Assembly (NCBI RefSeq): GCF_001027285.1
Contig: NZ_CP011509.1
Coordinates: 6,534,501-6,598,500, forward strand
Length of the DNA stretch: 64,000 bases
Direction of reading: 5' to 3'
Origin: Archangium gephyra
GTDB taxonomy: Bacteria; Myxococcota; Myxococcia; Myxococcales; Myxococcaceae
In this document: positions 1-8,099 of the stretch, piece by piece
Layout: every line of letters starts with the position of its first letter
Position numbering within the stretch: the stretch's first letter is position 1
Made by a program: the position numbers and the translations under genes
Notes under the pieces: generated by a model
Databases searched by the model: none
What the model was told of the DNA's origin: nothing
Seen by the model: the letters and a program-made list of their open reading frames with translations, nothing else

Positions 1-1
1 C

Positions 2-73
2 TCCGCCGTGGTCCGCGCGGCGCGGAAGGAGTTCCCGGACTTCGAGAAGACAATCCGCGCGCTCTGCCGTTGA
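2..73 (+). CDS. C-terminal end of a gene truncated by the window edge
   Basis: An open frame runs from base 2 to a TGA at 71-73 and gives the last 23 residues of a protein, ending FEKTIRALCR. The residues are mixed charged and hydrophobic and the codons are GC-rich, as expected for the C-terminus of a real gene. No function can be read from so short a tail. It is on the same strand as the hydrolase gene that follows after about 140 bases. Confidence 0.45.
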   Translation, partial: SAVVRAARKEFPDFEKTIRALCR

Positions 74-214
74 GCCCTGAGGAGACGAACGGCTTCGGGA
101 CCGAAGCCAGGGTCACCGCAATGGCCGACACGCGACATTGAACCGATACCTGCCAGTGTGTTCGCGACTCGATCGCTACAGTCGACCTGTCTGTGCACAG
201 AAGGGACGCGACAC

Positions 215-1066
215 ATGAAAACGATGGCGTTGCTCATCACCCTCTTGGGGCCCGCCGTGGTGTTGGCGCAAACACCAACGACGGGCCATGCGCCCGTCAA
301 CGGCCTGAAGATGTATTACGAAATTCACGGCAAGGGTGACCCTATCGTCCTGCTGCACGGTTCATTCATGACCATCACGAACAACTGGACGGGCCTGATG
401 CCGCGGCTTGCGAAAAGCCGGCGAGTCATCGCCGTCGAGCTGCAAGGGCATGGTCGTACCGCCGATATCCCTCGCGATTTCAGTTATGAGAATCTCGCCG
501 ACGACGTAGCGGCCCTGCTCGACTACCTGAAAATCGAACGAGCGGACGTGCTGGGGTACAGCATGGGAGGTGGCGTCGCCATGCAGGTGGCGATCCGCCA
601 TCCGGAAAAAGTCAGGAAGGTGGTCAGCGTCTCGGCTGTCTTCCGCCACGATGGCTGGGTGAAAGAAGCCGTCGAGGCGTTCCCCAAGATGGACGCCGGA
701 ATGTTCAAGGGCTCGCCGATCGAGACCGAGTACAAGAAGTTGAGTCCCACGCCGGACAAATTCGACACGTTCGTCAAGCGCGCCATTCAGATGGACATCA
801 AGCCATACGACTTCGGCGCCGGGAAACTCAAAGCCACGAAAGCGCCGATGCTCTTCATCCACGGCGATGCCGATGGCGTGCGGCTCGATCACATCTCGGA
901 AATGTTCCGTTTGAAGGGCGGCGAGATTTTTGGCGACCTGCGGCCGCGCTCGGATTCGAGGCTCGCGATCCTGCCCGACACGACACACATCACGCTGATG
1001 GAGAAATCGGATGTCCTCGTCCCGATGGTCAACGATTTCTTGAACGCCCAGCCACAAAAGAAATAA
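215..1066 (+). CDS. Secreted alpha/beta hydrolase
   Basis: The product is 283 residues. A frame extends upstream to 158, but the ATG at 215 starts a clear signal peptide ([19 protein letters not shown]), so that start is preferred. The mature part is an alpha/beta-hydrolase fold: the oxyanion motif LLHGSF, the nucleophile elbow GYSMGGG, an acid-loop HGDADGV and a late DTTHIT carrying the likely catalytic histidine. The family hydrolyses esters, amides or related bonds; the substrate cannot be named. The cupin gene follows 17 bases after the stop, so the two are probably co-transcribed and both exported. Codon use (GAA, AAA, ATT) is less GC-biased than in most of the window, which suggests recent acquisition. 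Fold is confident, substrate unknown. Confidence 0.85.
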   Translation: MKTMALLITLLGPAVVLAQTPTTGHAPVNGLKMYYEIHGKGDPIVLLHGSFMTITNNWTGLMPRLAKSRRVIAVELQGHGRTADIPRDFSYENLADDVAALLDYLKIERADVLGYSMGGGVAMQVAIRHPEKVRKVVSVSAVFRHDGWVKEAVEAFPKMDAGMFKGSPIETEYKKLSPTPDKFDTFVKRAIQMDIKPYDFGAGKLKATKAPMLFIHGDADGVRLDHISEMFRLKGGEIFGDLRPRSDSRLAILPDTTHITLMEKSDVLVPMVNDFLNAQPQKK

Positions 1067-1083
1067 GCCAGACAGGGGAAATC

Positions 1084-1542
1084 ATGCTGAAGAGCAAATA
1101 TGCGGCCGCAGCCACCTCGATTCTTGCCATCGCGGCGATGGGCCATGCGGCTGAGCAACCCAAAGCCGCTCCGTCGACGCCGATCGTGGACACCATGAAG
1201 ACGATGGCCGGCCAGCCGATAGAGGTTCCGGAAGGGCCGGTCGGGGTAGTGGCCGACAGGATCGTGCTCCCCAAGGGCACGCCGATCGGGACGCACATGC
1301 ATTTCTGGGCCCGCTACGTGTACGTGCAGAGCGGCGAAGTCGTGGTGACGCTGGCGGACACGAACACCTCGACGACGTTCCGCGCGGGGCAGATGATCGT
1401 GGAGCCGCTCGGCAAGTGGCATTCCGTCCTGGTGACGCAGGAGGCCGTCCTCATCTCCGTCGAGCAGGTTCCGCCCGGGCGCTGCAACACGGTGAAGCCG
1501 CCAGACGCGACGGGCCCGAACGATTGCAAACCCCTCAAGTAG
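1084..1542 (+). CDS. Secreted cupin-domain protein
   Basis: This 152-residue protein begins with a signal peptide (about residues 1-22, ending GHAAE). It then shows a small single-domain cupin: a first motif around GTHMHFWARYVYVQSGEV, with two histidines, and a second around GQMIVEPLGKWHSV, with a further histidine. These are the usual metal ligands of a cupin barrel. Single cupins of this kind are sugar or small-molecule binders, isomerases or dioxygenases, and the sequence does not choose among them. It sits 17 bases after the secreted hydrolase, so a shared periplasmic substrate is plausible but inferred. The gene ends 24 bases before a long inverted-repeat element. Confidence 0.8.
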   Translation: MLKSKYAAAATSILAIAAMGHAAEQPKAAPSTPIVDTMKTMAGQPIEVPEGPVGVVADRIVLPKGTPIGTHMHFWARYVYVQSGEVVVTLADTNTSTTFRAGQMIVEPLGKWHSVLVTQEAVLISVEQVPPGRCNTVKPPDATGPNDCKPLK

Positions 1543-1566
1543 GTGAGGACGTCGAGGTCGAAAGCC

Positions 1567-1723
1567 TAAGCCAGAAGGGGTAAGTCCTTTCAGGGGGAAG
1601 GCTCCGGCCGCGATGTGGAGCAACTGGTCCGATTGTCGGACCAGTCGGCACGCCGCGCGACCGGAAGGCGCTCCATGCCGCCGTTCAAGTGCACCCCTGA
1701 AAGAACTTACTTCCGCTGGCTTA
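1567..1723. repeat. 157-bp inverted-repeat element (MITE-like long hairpin)
   Basis: The ends are perfect 8-base inverted repeats (TAAGCCAG at 1567-1574, CTGGCTTA at 1716-1723). The arms stay largely complementary for about 30 bases (1567-1596 against 1694-1723, including TCTTTCAGGGG-like sequence). In the middle is a perfect 10-bp stem, ACTGGTCCGA / TCGGACCAGT, at 1623-1632 and 1636-1645, with a 3-base loop. The whole segment could fold into one long imperfect hairpin. No reading frame here looks real. It lies between the convergent cupin and peptidoglycan-hydrolase genes, and its right terminus overlaps the TAA stop of the latter. A small non-autonomous mobile element is the favoured reading; a bidirectional terminator is the alternative. 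Confidence 0.6.
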
Positions 1724-2617
1724 GATCGGCATGAAGACCTTGAAGCCGCTGCGGCCGCCCGCGCCCAGGGTGTTGCTCTCCACGAAGTCGCTGTAGGAGC
1801 TGCGGCCGTCGCCCGAGGTGATGGCGGTATGGCCGTAGATGCTGCCGAGGCGGGTGGAGGTCTTCTCCCAGGTGAGCACGAGGCCTGGAATCTTCAGCGC
1901 TTCGGCGAGCGACAGGTTCACCTGCTTGAACTTGTCCCTCGGCAGGTTGTTGTCGATGTCGTTGCCGTCGCCCCACACCTTGATGCCGTAGGTGCGCTCA
2001 ATGGCGCGGCTCACGCCCGTGGCGCAGCGGCCCTGGCTCGAGTAGCCACCCATGCCCAACGCCACCGAGCGGGCGTTGTTGGCGAGAGCGGAGTTGCCGC
2101 GCACGCCACCGGTGCTGGGGGGGGTCGTGGGCGTGCCGCTCACCGTGATGCCGAGCTTGCTCCAGGTCTTCGGCCCGACGACGCCATCGGCGACCAGGCC
2201 CTTGGCGCTCTGGAAGGCCTTCACCGCCGCGGTGGTCTTCGGACCGAACTGGCCATCCGCCGCACCGGCATTGAAGCCGAGCTGATTGAGCCGGTTCTGA
2301 AGCGCGCTCACCGGAGCGCCACTGTGGCCCTGCTTGAGCGTGGGGCCGCTACCGCTCGGAGCCGCGGTCAGCTTGGCCCAGGTCTTCGGCCCGACGATGC
2401 CGTCGGCGACGAGGCCCTTGGCGCTCTGGAAGGCCTTCACCGCCGCGGCCGTCTTCGGACCGAACTGGCCGTCCGCCGCGCCCGGCGAAAAGCCCGCGTT
2501 GGCCAGCGCCTGCTGAAGGGTCTTCACCGCAGGGCCGGACGCGCCGAGCTTCAAGGTAGGCTTCGAAGGCGAGCTGGCTGCGGCGAGGGTGCTGCGGGGG
2601 GCGGCGGAGACACGCAT
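1721..2617 (-). CDS. Peptidoglycan hydrolase with two PG-binding repeats and a Cys/His domain
   Basis: The 298-residue product starts with a short Ser/Ala-rich segment. Two tandem PG_binding_1 domains follow (about residues 21-83 and 92-155). They are near copies sharing DGQFGPKT, AVKAFQSAKGLVADG and VGPKTW. After a Thr/Pro/Gly linker, the C-terminal domain (about 172-298) has Cys198 in QGRCATG and His263 in YGHTAIT, an arrangement like NlpC/P60 or CHAP amidases/endopeptidases. It therefore probably binds and cleaves peptidoglycan, as a lytic or predation enzyme or in cell-wall remodelling. No clear signal peptide is seen, so the export route is open. The stop codon lies in the terminal repeat of the adjacent hairpin element. 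Confidence 0.8.
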   Translation of the reverse strand: MRVSAAPRSTLAAASSPSKPTLKLGASGPAVKTLQQALANAGFSPGAADGQFGPKTAAAVKAFQSAKGLVADGIVGPKTWAKLTAAPSGSGPTLKQGHSGAPVSALQNRLNQLGFNAGAADGQFGPKTTAAVKAFQSAKGLVADGVVGPKTWSKLGITVSGTPTTPPSTGGVRGNSALANNARSVALGMGGYSSQGRCATGVSRAIERTYGIKVWGDGNDIDNNLPRDKFKQVNLSLAEALKIPGLVLTWEKTSTRLGSIYGHTAITSGDGRSSYSDFVESNTLGAGGRSGFKVFMPI

Positions 2618-2690
2618 TTCGAAAACCTCGTGAAATGTGACTTACCGAGGTTATCGGCCTTGGGGGACTGGAAGTTGCGTCCCCTATTAA

Positions 2691-3290
2691 TTACCTCGGC
2701 ACGAGGTGGTCCGGCAGCGGGCGTGCCCCCCGGCGCTTGCCGACGACGTTGATCCAGGTGGTGCGAAGGAGGATGCGGATGTCCACGAGGGCGCTCCGGG
2801 TCCGCGCATACTCGGCATCCAGCTGCGCCGTGAGCACCGCCCCCTTCGCCTGACACACCTGCGCCAGCCCGGTGATGCCCGGCGGCACCTCGAAGCGAGC
2901 CGCCAGGGGAGGGTGCGAGGCGATCAGCCGCTCGACATCCTCGGGAGTGAGCGGGCGGGGACCGACCAGGCTCATGTCGCCGAGGAGGACGTTGACGAGC
3001 TGGGGCAGCTCGTCCAGCCCGTGGTGGCGCAGCAGGTTGCCCAGCCGCGTCGGCTTCCGGGCGCGCACGTCCGGCTCGCACGTCATGGTGCGCAGCTTGA
3101 GGATGCGGAACATCCGGCGCCCCTGGCCCAGCCGGGGCTGGGTGAAGAACACGGGCCGGCCATCCACGATGAGGACGAGCAGGGCAAGCGCCCCCACGGC
3201 CAGCCCGAAGAAGGGCACCAGGGGCAGCATCAGGGCGAGGTCCAGCAGGCGCTTGCTCAGCACCAGCGGCGGCATCGAGCTCGAGGTCAT
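2691..3290 (-). CDS. Sugar-phosphate transferase (bacterial sugar transferase family)
   Basis: The 199 residues carry the hallmarks of the polyprenyl-phosphate sugar-1-phosphate transferase core: KRLLDL near the N-terminus, one hydrophobic segment (about residues 17-42), the FRILKLRTM motif, and DELPQLVNVLLGDMSLVGPRP. These enzymes move a sugar-1-phosphate from a UDP-sugar to undecaprenyl phosphate at the inner face of the membrane and so start exopolysaccharide or O-antigen repeat units. The length matches the small single-domain form rather than the long multi-pass WbaP/WcaJ form. No polysaccharide gene cluster is next to it, so it is either an isolated initiating enzyme or part of a dispersed pathway. 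The sugar specificity cannot be inferred. Confidence 0.85.
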   Translation of the reverse strand: MTSSSMPPLVLSKRLLDLALMLPLVPFFGLAVGALALLVLIVDGRPVFFTQPRLGQGRRMFRILKLRTMTCEPDVRARKPTRLGNLLRHHGLDELPQLVNVLLGDMSLVGPRPLTPEDVERLIASHPPLAARFEVPPGITGLAQVCQAKGAVLTAQLDAEYARTRSALVDIRILLRTTWINVVGKRRGARPLPDHLVPR

Positions 3291-3389
3291 GGCTCACTCC
3301 GGGACGGCTTGACGGAGTGAAGAATGATGCCGCCTGGCCCCGGCGCAGCCGGGATGTCCCCGAACGGTCGGGGACGGAGGGTGAGCGGT

Positions 3390-3423
3390 CGCTCCGGGCC
3401 CCGGGCCCAGGGGCCCGGGAGCG
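3390..3423. terminator. GC-rich hairpin downstream of the chitinase gene
   Basis: CGCTCCGGGCCCC is followed by a short loop and its near-perfect complement GGGGCCCGGGAGCG, making a stem of about 13 bp. It lies just beyond the 3' end of the minus-strand chitinase gene. No T-tract follows, as is common in very GC-rich genomes. A smaller stem (TCCCCGA / TCGGGGA, about 3356-3373) lies next to it. Confidence 0.45.
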
Positions 3424-3434
3424 GGACACCCGGC

Positions 3435-4637
3435 TCAGCAGCCGAGGTTGCTTCCGGGGCTCACGCCGAGCAGGCTCGTGAAGCGCAGGTAGGTGTCAAT
3501 GCGGCTCTGCACCTGGCCGGGATTGCGGCCGTAGCACTCCAGCGCGCCGTTGATGGTGCGGATCGTCTCGCCGAAGCCGGCGTTGTTCACCATGGCGTTG
3601 TGCGCCGTCATGGTGCCGGCGCCCGTCTGCGTCATCCAGAACCAGAAGCCCGAGCGCCACGAGGCGTTCGCGTCCTGCGCGAGCAGGTCCGGGTTGCTCT
3701 GCAGCGGCAGCCCGAGCGCGTTCCCCGCGGCGCAGTAGTTGCCATTCCACGACAGCTGCATGGGGCCACGCCCGTAGTACCACTTGCCCGCGGCGCAGCC
3801 GCAGCCCGGCGGGCCCCATGAGGTGTCGCAATACACCGCCTTGTTGATCTCCTCCACGTGCACGAGGCCGCCCGTCTCGTGCGAGACGTTGGCGAGGAAG
3901 GCCGCCACCTCGCGCTTGCGCGTGTCGGTGTCGCCCGTGGTGGCGAGCCCCGGGAACGTGGACGCCGCGGCCACCAGGGCGTCATACGTGTAGAACGGGT
4001 TGCGGTTGGGGAACATGGTGTTGAACATGTCCCGGCTCAGGATGGCGCCGAACCCGCTGCCGCCCGTGCCACCACCGCCGACGTTGTCGAAGGTCCACAG
4101 CTGGTTGGCGCCGCCGCTGTACGGGTACTGCACGAGGATCGTCCCGTTGTCCGCCGAGCCCCAGTACAGATCGATCGCCATGTCCGTGTGGCGCGCGTGG
4201 ATGCTGAACTGGTTGTTACCCCGGGCCACGAACTTGAACTGCTGATTGGCCCCACCCACGTACGACCACTGATGGACCAGCGCGTTCGGCGCGGTGCTCA
4301 CATCCTTGATGTCGAGCACCTTGTTGCTGTTGACGTTGATGATTCTCCAGTATCCGTCCGAAGTGGGGGCGAGGTGGAACTTCTGCGCGTTGGTGCCGTT
4401 GCAATCCCACTCCTGCACCTTCGCCCCATCCGCCGTGCTCGACGCGGAGATGTCGATGCACTTCTGCGTCATCGCGGACCGGATGACGTAGTCACCCTCC
4501 GTGATGCTGGACACGATGACGGCGCTCTCCGTCCTCGAAATCTCCTCGGAGGACTCCGGCGCTTCGAGCGCACATCCACTCAACGCTCCCACGACACCCA
4601 GCAGGGACAGGCCTCGATACAGGGACTCTCGGGTCAT
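3435..4637 (-). CDS. Lipoprotein with ricin-type lectin domain and GH19 chitinase domain
   Basis: The 400-residue protein opens with a lipoprotein signal peptide (lipobox ALSGC, Cys22). A ricin-B-like beta-trefoil follows (about residues 45-187) with repeated Q-x-W/F-type elements such as NAQKFHL, NQQFKF and NQLWTF. A Gly-rich linker leads to a glycoside-hydrolase family 19 domain (about 197-400). GH19 marks are SHETGG, where Glu254 is the likely catalytic acid, and YYGRGPMQLSWNGNY. The enzyme should cleave chitin or related beta-1,4-GlcNAc polymers, with the lectin holding the polysaccharide. As a surface or periplasmic lipoprotein it fits fungal or insect debris degradation by a predator, or activity on peptidoglycan. 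It stands alone, with a strong hairpin after its 3' end. Confidence 0.88.
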   Translation of the reverse strand: MTRESLYRGLSLLGVVGALSGCALEAPESSEEISRTESAVIVSSITEGDYVIRSAMTQKCIDISASSTADGAKVQEWDCNGTNAQKFHLAPTSDGYWRIINVNSNKVLDIKDVSTAPNALVHQWSYVGGANQQFKFVARGNNQFSIHARHTDMAIDLYWGSADNGTILVQYPYSGGANQLWTFDNVGGGGTGGSGFGAILSRDMFNTMFPNRNPFYTYDALVAAASTFPGLATTGDTDTRKREVAAFLANVSHETGGLVHVEEINKAVYCDTSWGPPGCGCAAGKWYYGRGPMQLSWNGNYCAAGNALGLPLQSNPDLLAQDANASWRSGFWFWMTQTGAGTMTAHNAMVNNAGFGETIRTINGALECYGRNPGQVQSRIDTYLRFTSLLGVSPGSNLGC

Positions 4638-4749
4638 GCTGATCTCCTTGAAAGGGGAGACCCCACTCTGCCCGATTTCCAGGACTTCTCCTGAAATTTG
4701 CGTTCGTTTTCTTTCCGAAGGAAGACAGTAGCCTCCGGGCGTGGTGTGC

Positions 4750-6429
4750 TCAGTGCACCACGGGATTGAGGAAGCCGTGGATGGCCTGCACCACGACCGA
4801 GCCCTCGCCCACGCTCGAGGCCACGCGCTTCACCGAGCCCGAGCGCACGTCCCCCACGGCGTAGATGCCCGGACGCGTCGTCTCATAGGGCGAGGCGAGC
4901 GGATGGCCATCGGTGCCGGAGCCCGTCTTGACGAAGCCCTTGGCGTCGAGCTCCAGGCAGCCCTGGAGCCACTCGGTGTTCGGCTCGGCGCCGATCATCA
5001 CGAAGACGTTGCCGATGCGGTGCGTGGACACCTCGCCCGTGGCCCGGTCCCTCCACGTCACCTCGCGCAGCAGCGTGTCTCCGTGGAGCCCGGTGATCTC
5101 CGTGCGCGTGTGCAGGGTGATGCGCGGCGAGGACTGGATGCGCTGCACGAGGTAGTCCGACATCGTCGCGGCCAGCCCCTGGCCGCGCACCAACACGTGG
5201 ACGTGGGACACGGTGCGCGAGAGGAAGACCGCCGCCTGCCCGGCCGAGTTGCCGCCCCCGACGACGATGACCTCCTCGCCCTGGCACAGCTGGGACTCCA
5301 TCGCGGTCGCGGCGTAGTGGATGCCTTGTCCCTCGAAGCGCGCCAGGTCCGGCACGTCGAGCTTGCGGTAGCGTGCACCGGTGGCGATGACCACCGAGCG
5401 CGCCAGCACCGAGCGGTCACCCTCCAGGCGCAGCCGGTAGGGCCTCTGCTCGCAGTCGATGCCGATGACCGGCCGCGAGATGAGCAGCCGCGCCCCGAAC
5501 TTCTGCGCCTGGACCTGCGCCCGTCCGGCGAGCGCCTGCCCGGAGATGCCCGTGGGGAAGCCGAGGTAGTTCTCGATCTTCGAGCTCGTCCCCGCCTGTC
5601 CACCGGGTGCCAGGGCCTCGAGCACGAGCGTCTCCAGCCCCTCGGAGGCGGCGTAGACCGCGGCGGCGAGCCCTCCTGGACCCGCGCCCACCACCACCAC
5701 GTCGAAGACATGCTGGGGGTCCACCGTCTCGGTGAGCCCCAGCGCATCGGCGAGGGTGGCGTTGGTGGGGTTGCGGAGCACGCGGCGCTCCCCCAGCGCG
5801 ATCACCACGGGGAGCTGCTCGGCCGTCAGCTCGAAACAGGCCAGGAAGCCACCGGCGTCCGGATCGGCCTCGGTGTCATACAGCCGGTGGGGATAGCCGT
5901 TGCGCATCAGGAAGCCCTGCAGCCGCAGCGTGTTCGCGGCGTGGCCCGGGCCGATGAGCACGACCCCTCCCTGCATGTGCCGGATGAGGCCCACCCGGCG
6001 CAGGATGAACGCGCGCATGATGAGCTCACCGATGTCCGGCTCGCTCGAGACCATCCGCCGGAAGTCGGCGCGCTTCACCCGCACCACCCGGCTGTCCGTC
6101 CCGGTGCGGCCACTCACCAGGATCTCCCGGTCGTTGAAGAGATCCAACTCGCCGGTGAACTGCCGCTCGTGATGCACGGTGAAGACGTTGGGCTCGCCGT
6201 GGGGCCCGAAGTCGAAGATCTCGACGCTCCCCTCGAGCACGAAGAAGAAGTCGACGCTCCGGTCCCCACGCCGGAAGAGGAGGGTGCCGCCAGGCAGCCG
6301 CTCCTCCGTGCCATAGGCGGCGACCCGCTCCGCCATCGCGGGGCTGAGACGCGGGAAGGTCTGCGCGTCGCGTGCATAGGGGTCGCTCGGGTCGAGCTCG
6401 GCCTCTGGCTGAACGGGTGGAAGCCCCAT
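4750..6429 (-). CDS. cNMP-binding domain fused to a thioredoxin-reductase-like flavoprotein
   Basis: The ATG at 6429 gives 559 residues; the frame continues upstream, but that part overlaps the divergent phosphatase gene and looks non-coding. Residues about 25-150 form a cyclic-nucleotide-binding domain (GTLLFRRGDRSVDFFFVLEGSVEI). A middle segment (about 155-245) resembles a degenerate thioredoxin-fold insert. The rest is a two-dinucleotide-binding thioredoxin-reductase fold: FAD motif VVVGAGPGGLAAAVYAASEG, NAD(P)H motif VVGGGNSAGQAA and a C-terminal FAD loop GIYAVGDVRSG. The redox-active CxxC of true reductases is absent; YAATAMES stands at that place, as is usual for this fused family. It is probably an FAD-dependent, NAD(P)H-linked oxidoreductase controlled by a nucleotide ligand. 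Its electron acceptor is unknown. Confidence 0.85.
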   Translation of the reverse strand: MGLPPVQPEAELDPSDPYARDAQTFPRLSPAMAERVAAYGTEERLPGGTLLFRRGDRSVDFFFVLEGSVEIFDFGPHGEPNVFTVHHERQFTGELDLFNDREILVSGRTGTDSRVVRVKRADFRRMVSSEPDIGELIMRAFILRRVGLIRHMQGGVVLIGPGHAANTLRLQGFLMRNGYPHRLYDTEADPDAGGFLACFELTAEQLPVVIALGERRVLRNPTNATLADALGLTETVDPQHVFDVVVVGAGPGGLAAAVYAASEGLETLVLEALAPGGQAGTSSKIENYLGFPTGISGQALAGRAQVQAQKFGARLLISRPVIGIDCEQRPYRLRLEGDRSVLARSVVIATGARYRKLDVPDLARFEGQGIHYAATAMESQLCQGEEVIVVGGGNSAGQAAVFLSRTVSHVHVLVRGQGLAATMSDYLVQRIQSSPRITLHTRTEITGLHGDTLLREVTWRDRATGEVSTHRIGNVFVMIGAEPNTEWLQGCLELDAKGFVKTGSGTDGHPLASPYETTRPGIYAVGDVRSGSVKRVASSVGEGSVVVQAIHGFLNPVVH

Positions 6430-6541
6430 GCAGCCGAATCTGGGGAGGGTCGCCCTGGCCCGCAATACAGGCTTCCTGGCGGCCGGGCGCCTGCTTCCTG
6501 ATCTAGAGTGGCGGTGCCGCAGCAACACTCCAGGGGGACCT

Positions 6542-8098
6542 ATGCCGCAGATGCTTCGCCCACCGTCCGTTGGCCCCATCGTCGGACACACCACGGACAC
6601 CCGTGTCCGTCTCTGGATTCGCGCCGCCGATATTCCGGACCTGCGCACCGTCGGCGTGGCCGCGCTCTACGAGTGGGGCCGCTCCGAGCCCAGGGAGGTG
6701 CGCTACTTCCGCCTCCACCGCGAATACGACCGCACCGGCACCGTGGACTTCGAGGGGCTCAAGCCCGATACCCGCTACACCGCCCGCATGGGCTCGGTGA
6801 CGGTGGACAGTCTCGACTCGGAGCTGATCGTCGAGGACGAGGAGGTCTTCGAGCGGCTCCCCAAGGACCTCAAGGTGTGGAAGGAGGACTTCCTGCGGTT
6901 GGATCCGGAGGTGTCCGAGGCCACCTTCACCACGAACCCCAGCGCGGCGCAGGGAGGGTTCTCCTTCCTCATGGGCTCCTGCCGCTACCCGGGTCTCATG
7001 GGCCAGTCCAAGCGCTCGGATGAGATCTTCCAGGCCATGTACCGGCACGTGGAGCTGGCCCGGAGCGAGACCGCGCTCCCGCCCCGCTTCGTGCTGATGA
7101 TGGGAGACCAGATCTACGCCGACAAGCTCAACAGGACCCTCCCCATGGGCCGCGCGGACACCTGGCGCGAGTTCCAGGAGCGCTACGTCGAGGCCTTCAC
7201 CACGCCCTACATCCGCCAGCTCATGCGCTCGGTCCCGACGTACATGATCCTCGATGACCATGAGATCGAGGACAACTGGGTGCAGTCACGCCTCAAGGAT
7301 GCCCTCAAGAGAGATCTCTTCCACAACGCCATCCGCGCGTACATGAGCTACCAGTGGGTGCACGGGCCGCGCAACTTCGACAAGCGCATCCACTACAGCT
7401 TCGACTACGCCCAGGTGCCCTTCTTCGTGCTCGACGGGCGCACGCAGCGCATCCGCGATGATGACGATGGCTCCCTGCGCGGCAACCACCTGCTGGGCTA
7501 CCCCGCCAAGTCGAGCGCCCCCGGTTTCAAGGGCCAGCTGGATCAGTTCTGCGACTGGCTCGTGGAGATGCAGGCTCAGCGCGGCAACGTGCCCAAGTTC
7601 GTCGTCTCGGCCGGCGTCTTCGCGCCCAATGACGTCGGCTCGCGCGGCGGTAACGGTGGGGGCAGCGACTCCTGGCCCGCCTTCCCCGAGACGCGGCGGC
7701 GCGTGCTGCGCACCATCGTCGACAACGGAGTCCAGAACGTCGTCTTCCTCTCCGGTGACATCCACTGCTCCAACGTGTCGGAGCTCTACTTCGAGAAGAA
7801 GCGCGGCGGGAAACTGCCGCTCAAGGCCTTCTCCATCGTCTCCTCGGCCTTCTATTGGCCCTTCCCGTTCGCGGATGGGGATCCGCTCGGCCTCGTGCAC
7901 GACTCGAAGGCCGAGGAGGATGGCTTCGACGTCAACGGCTCCGTCACCATGCACTACACCACCCGCGGCTTCGAGCAGGACGACAACTTCACCCACGTCA
8001 CCTACGACATGGCCCGGAACGCGCTCGTGGTGCAGAACTACAACCGCAAGGGCACTGCCTTGAATGGCCCCAACGAGCTGAAGCTCGCGGCGCGTTGA
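6542..8098 (+). CDS. PhoD-like metallophosphoesterase
   Basis: The 518-residue product starts at the ATG at 6542, which has a purine-rich site (CCAGGGGG) just upstream; an in-frame start at 6428 would overlap the divergent gene. An N-terminal fibronectin-like part (about residues 1-110, beginning PPSVGPIVGHTT) precedes a calcineurin-like phosphoesterase core with GDQIYAD, DDHEIEDNW and LSGDIHCSN as metal-ligand motifs. This matches the PhoD/alkaline phosphatase D group, which hydrolyses phosphodiesters or phosphomonoesters, often outside the cytoplasm. No Tat signal (RRxFL) is visible at the chosen start, so the location is uncertain. It is divergent from the cNMP-binding flavoprotein and ends one base before the convergent AraC gene. 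Confidence 0.85.
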   Translation: MPQMLRPPSVGPIVGHTTDTRVRLWIRAADIPDLRTVGVAALYEWGRSEPREVRYFRLHREYDRTGTVDFEGLKPDTRYTARMGSVTVDSLDSELIVEDEEVFERLPKDLKVWKEDFLRLDPEVSEATFTTNPSAAQGGFSFLMGSCRYPGLMGQSKRSDEIFQAMYRHVELARSETALPPRFVLMMGDQIYADKLNRTLPMGRADTWREFQERYVEAFTTPYIRQLMRSVPTYMILDDHEIEDNWVQSRLKDALKRDLFHNAIRAYMSYQWVHGPRNFDKRIHYSFDYAQVPFFVLDGRTQRIRDDDDGSLRGNHLLGYPAKSSAPGFKGQLDQFCDWLVEMQAQRGNVPKFVVSAGVFAPNDVGSRGGNGGGSDSWPAFPETRRRVLRTIVDNGVQNVVFLSGDIHCSNVSELYFEKKRGGKLPLKAFSIVSSAFYWPFPFADGDPLGLVHDSKAEEDGFDVNGSVTMHYTTRGFEQDDNFTHVTYDMARNALVVQNYNRKGTALNGPNELKLAAR

Positions 8099-8099
8099 T

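Noticed and set aside
1613-2752. Long plus-strand frame of 379 residues opposite the peptidoglycan-hydrolase gene
   Set aside because: It is antisense to a gene with clear domains; its sequence is Ala/Arg/Gly/His-rich with repeats that mirror the two PG-binding repeats.
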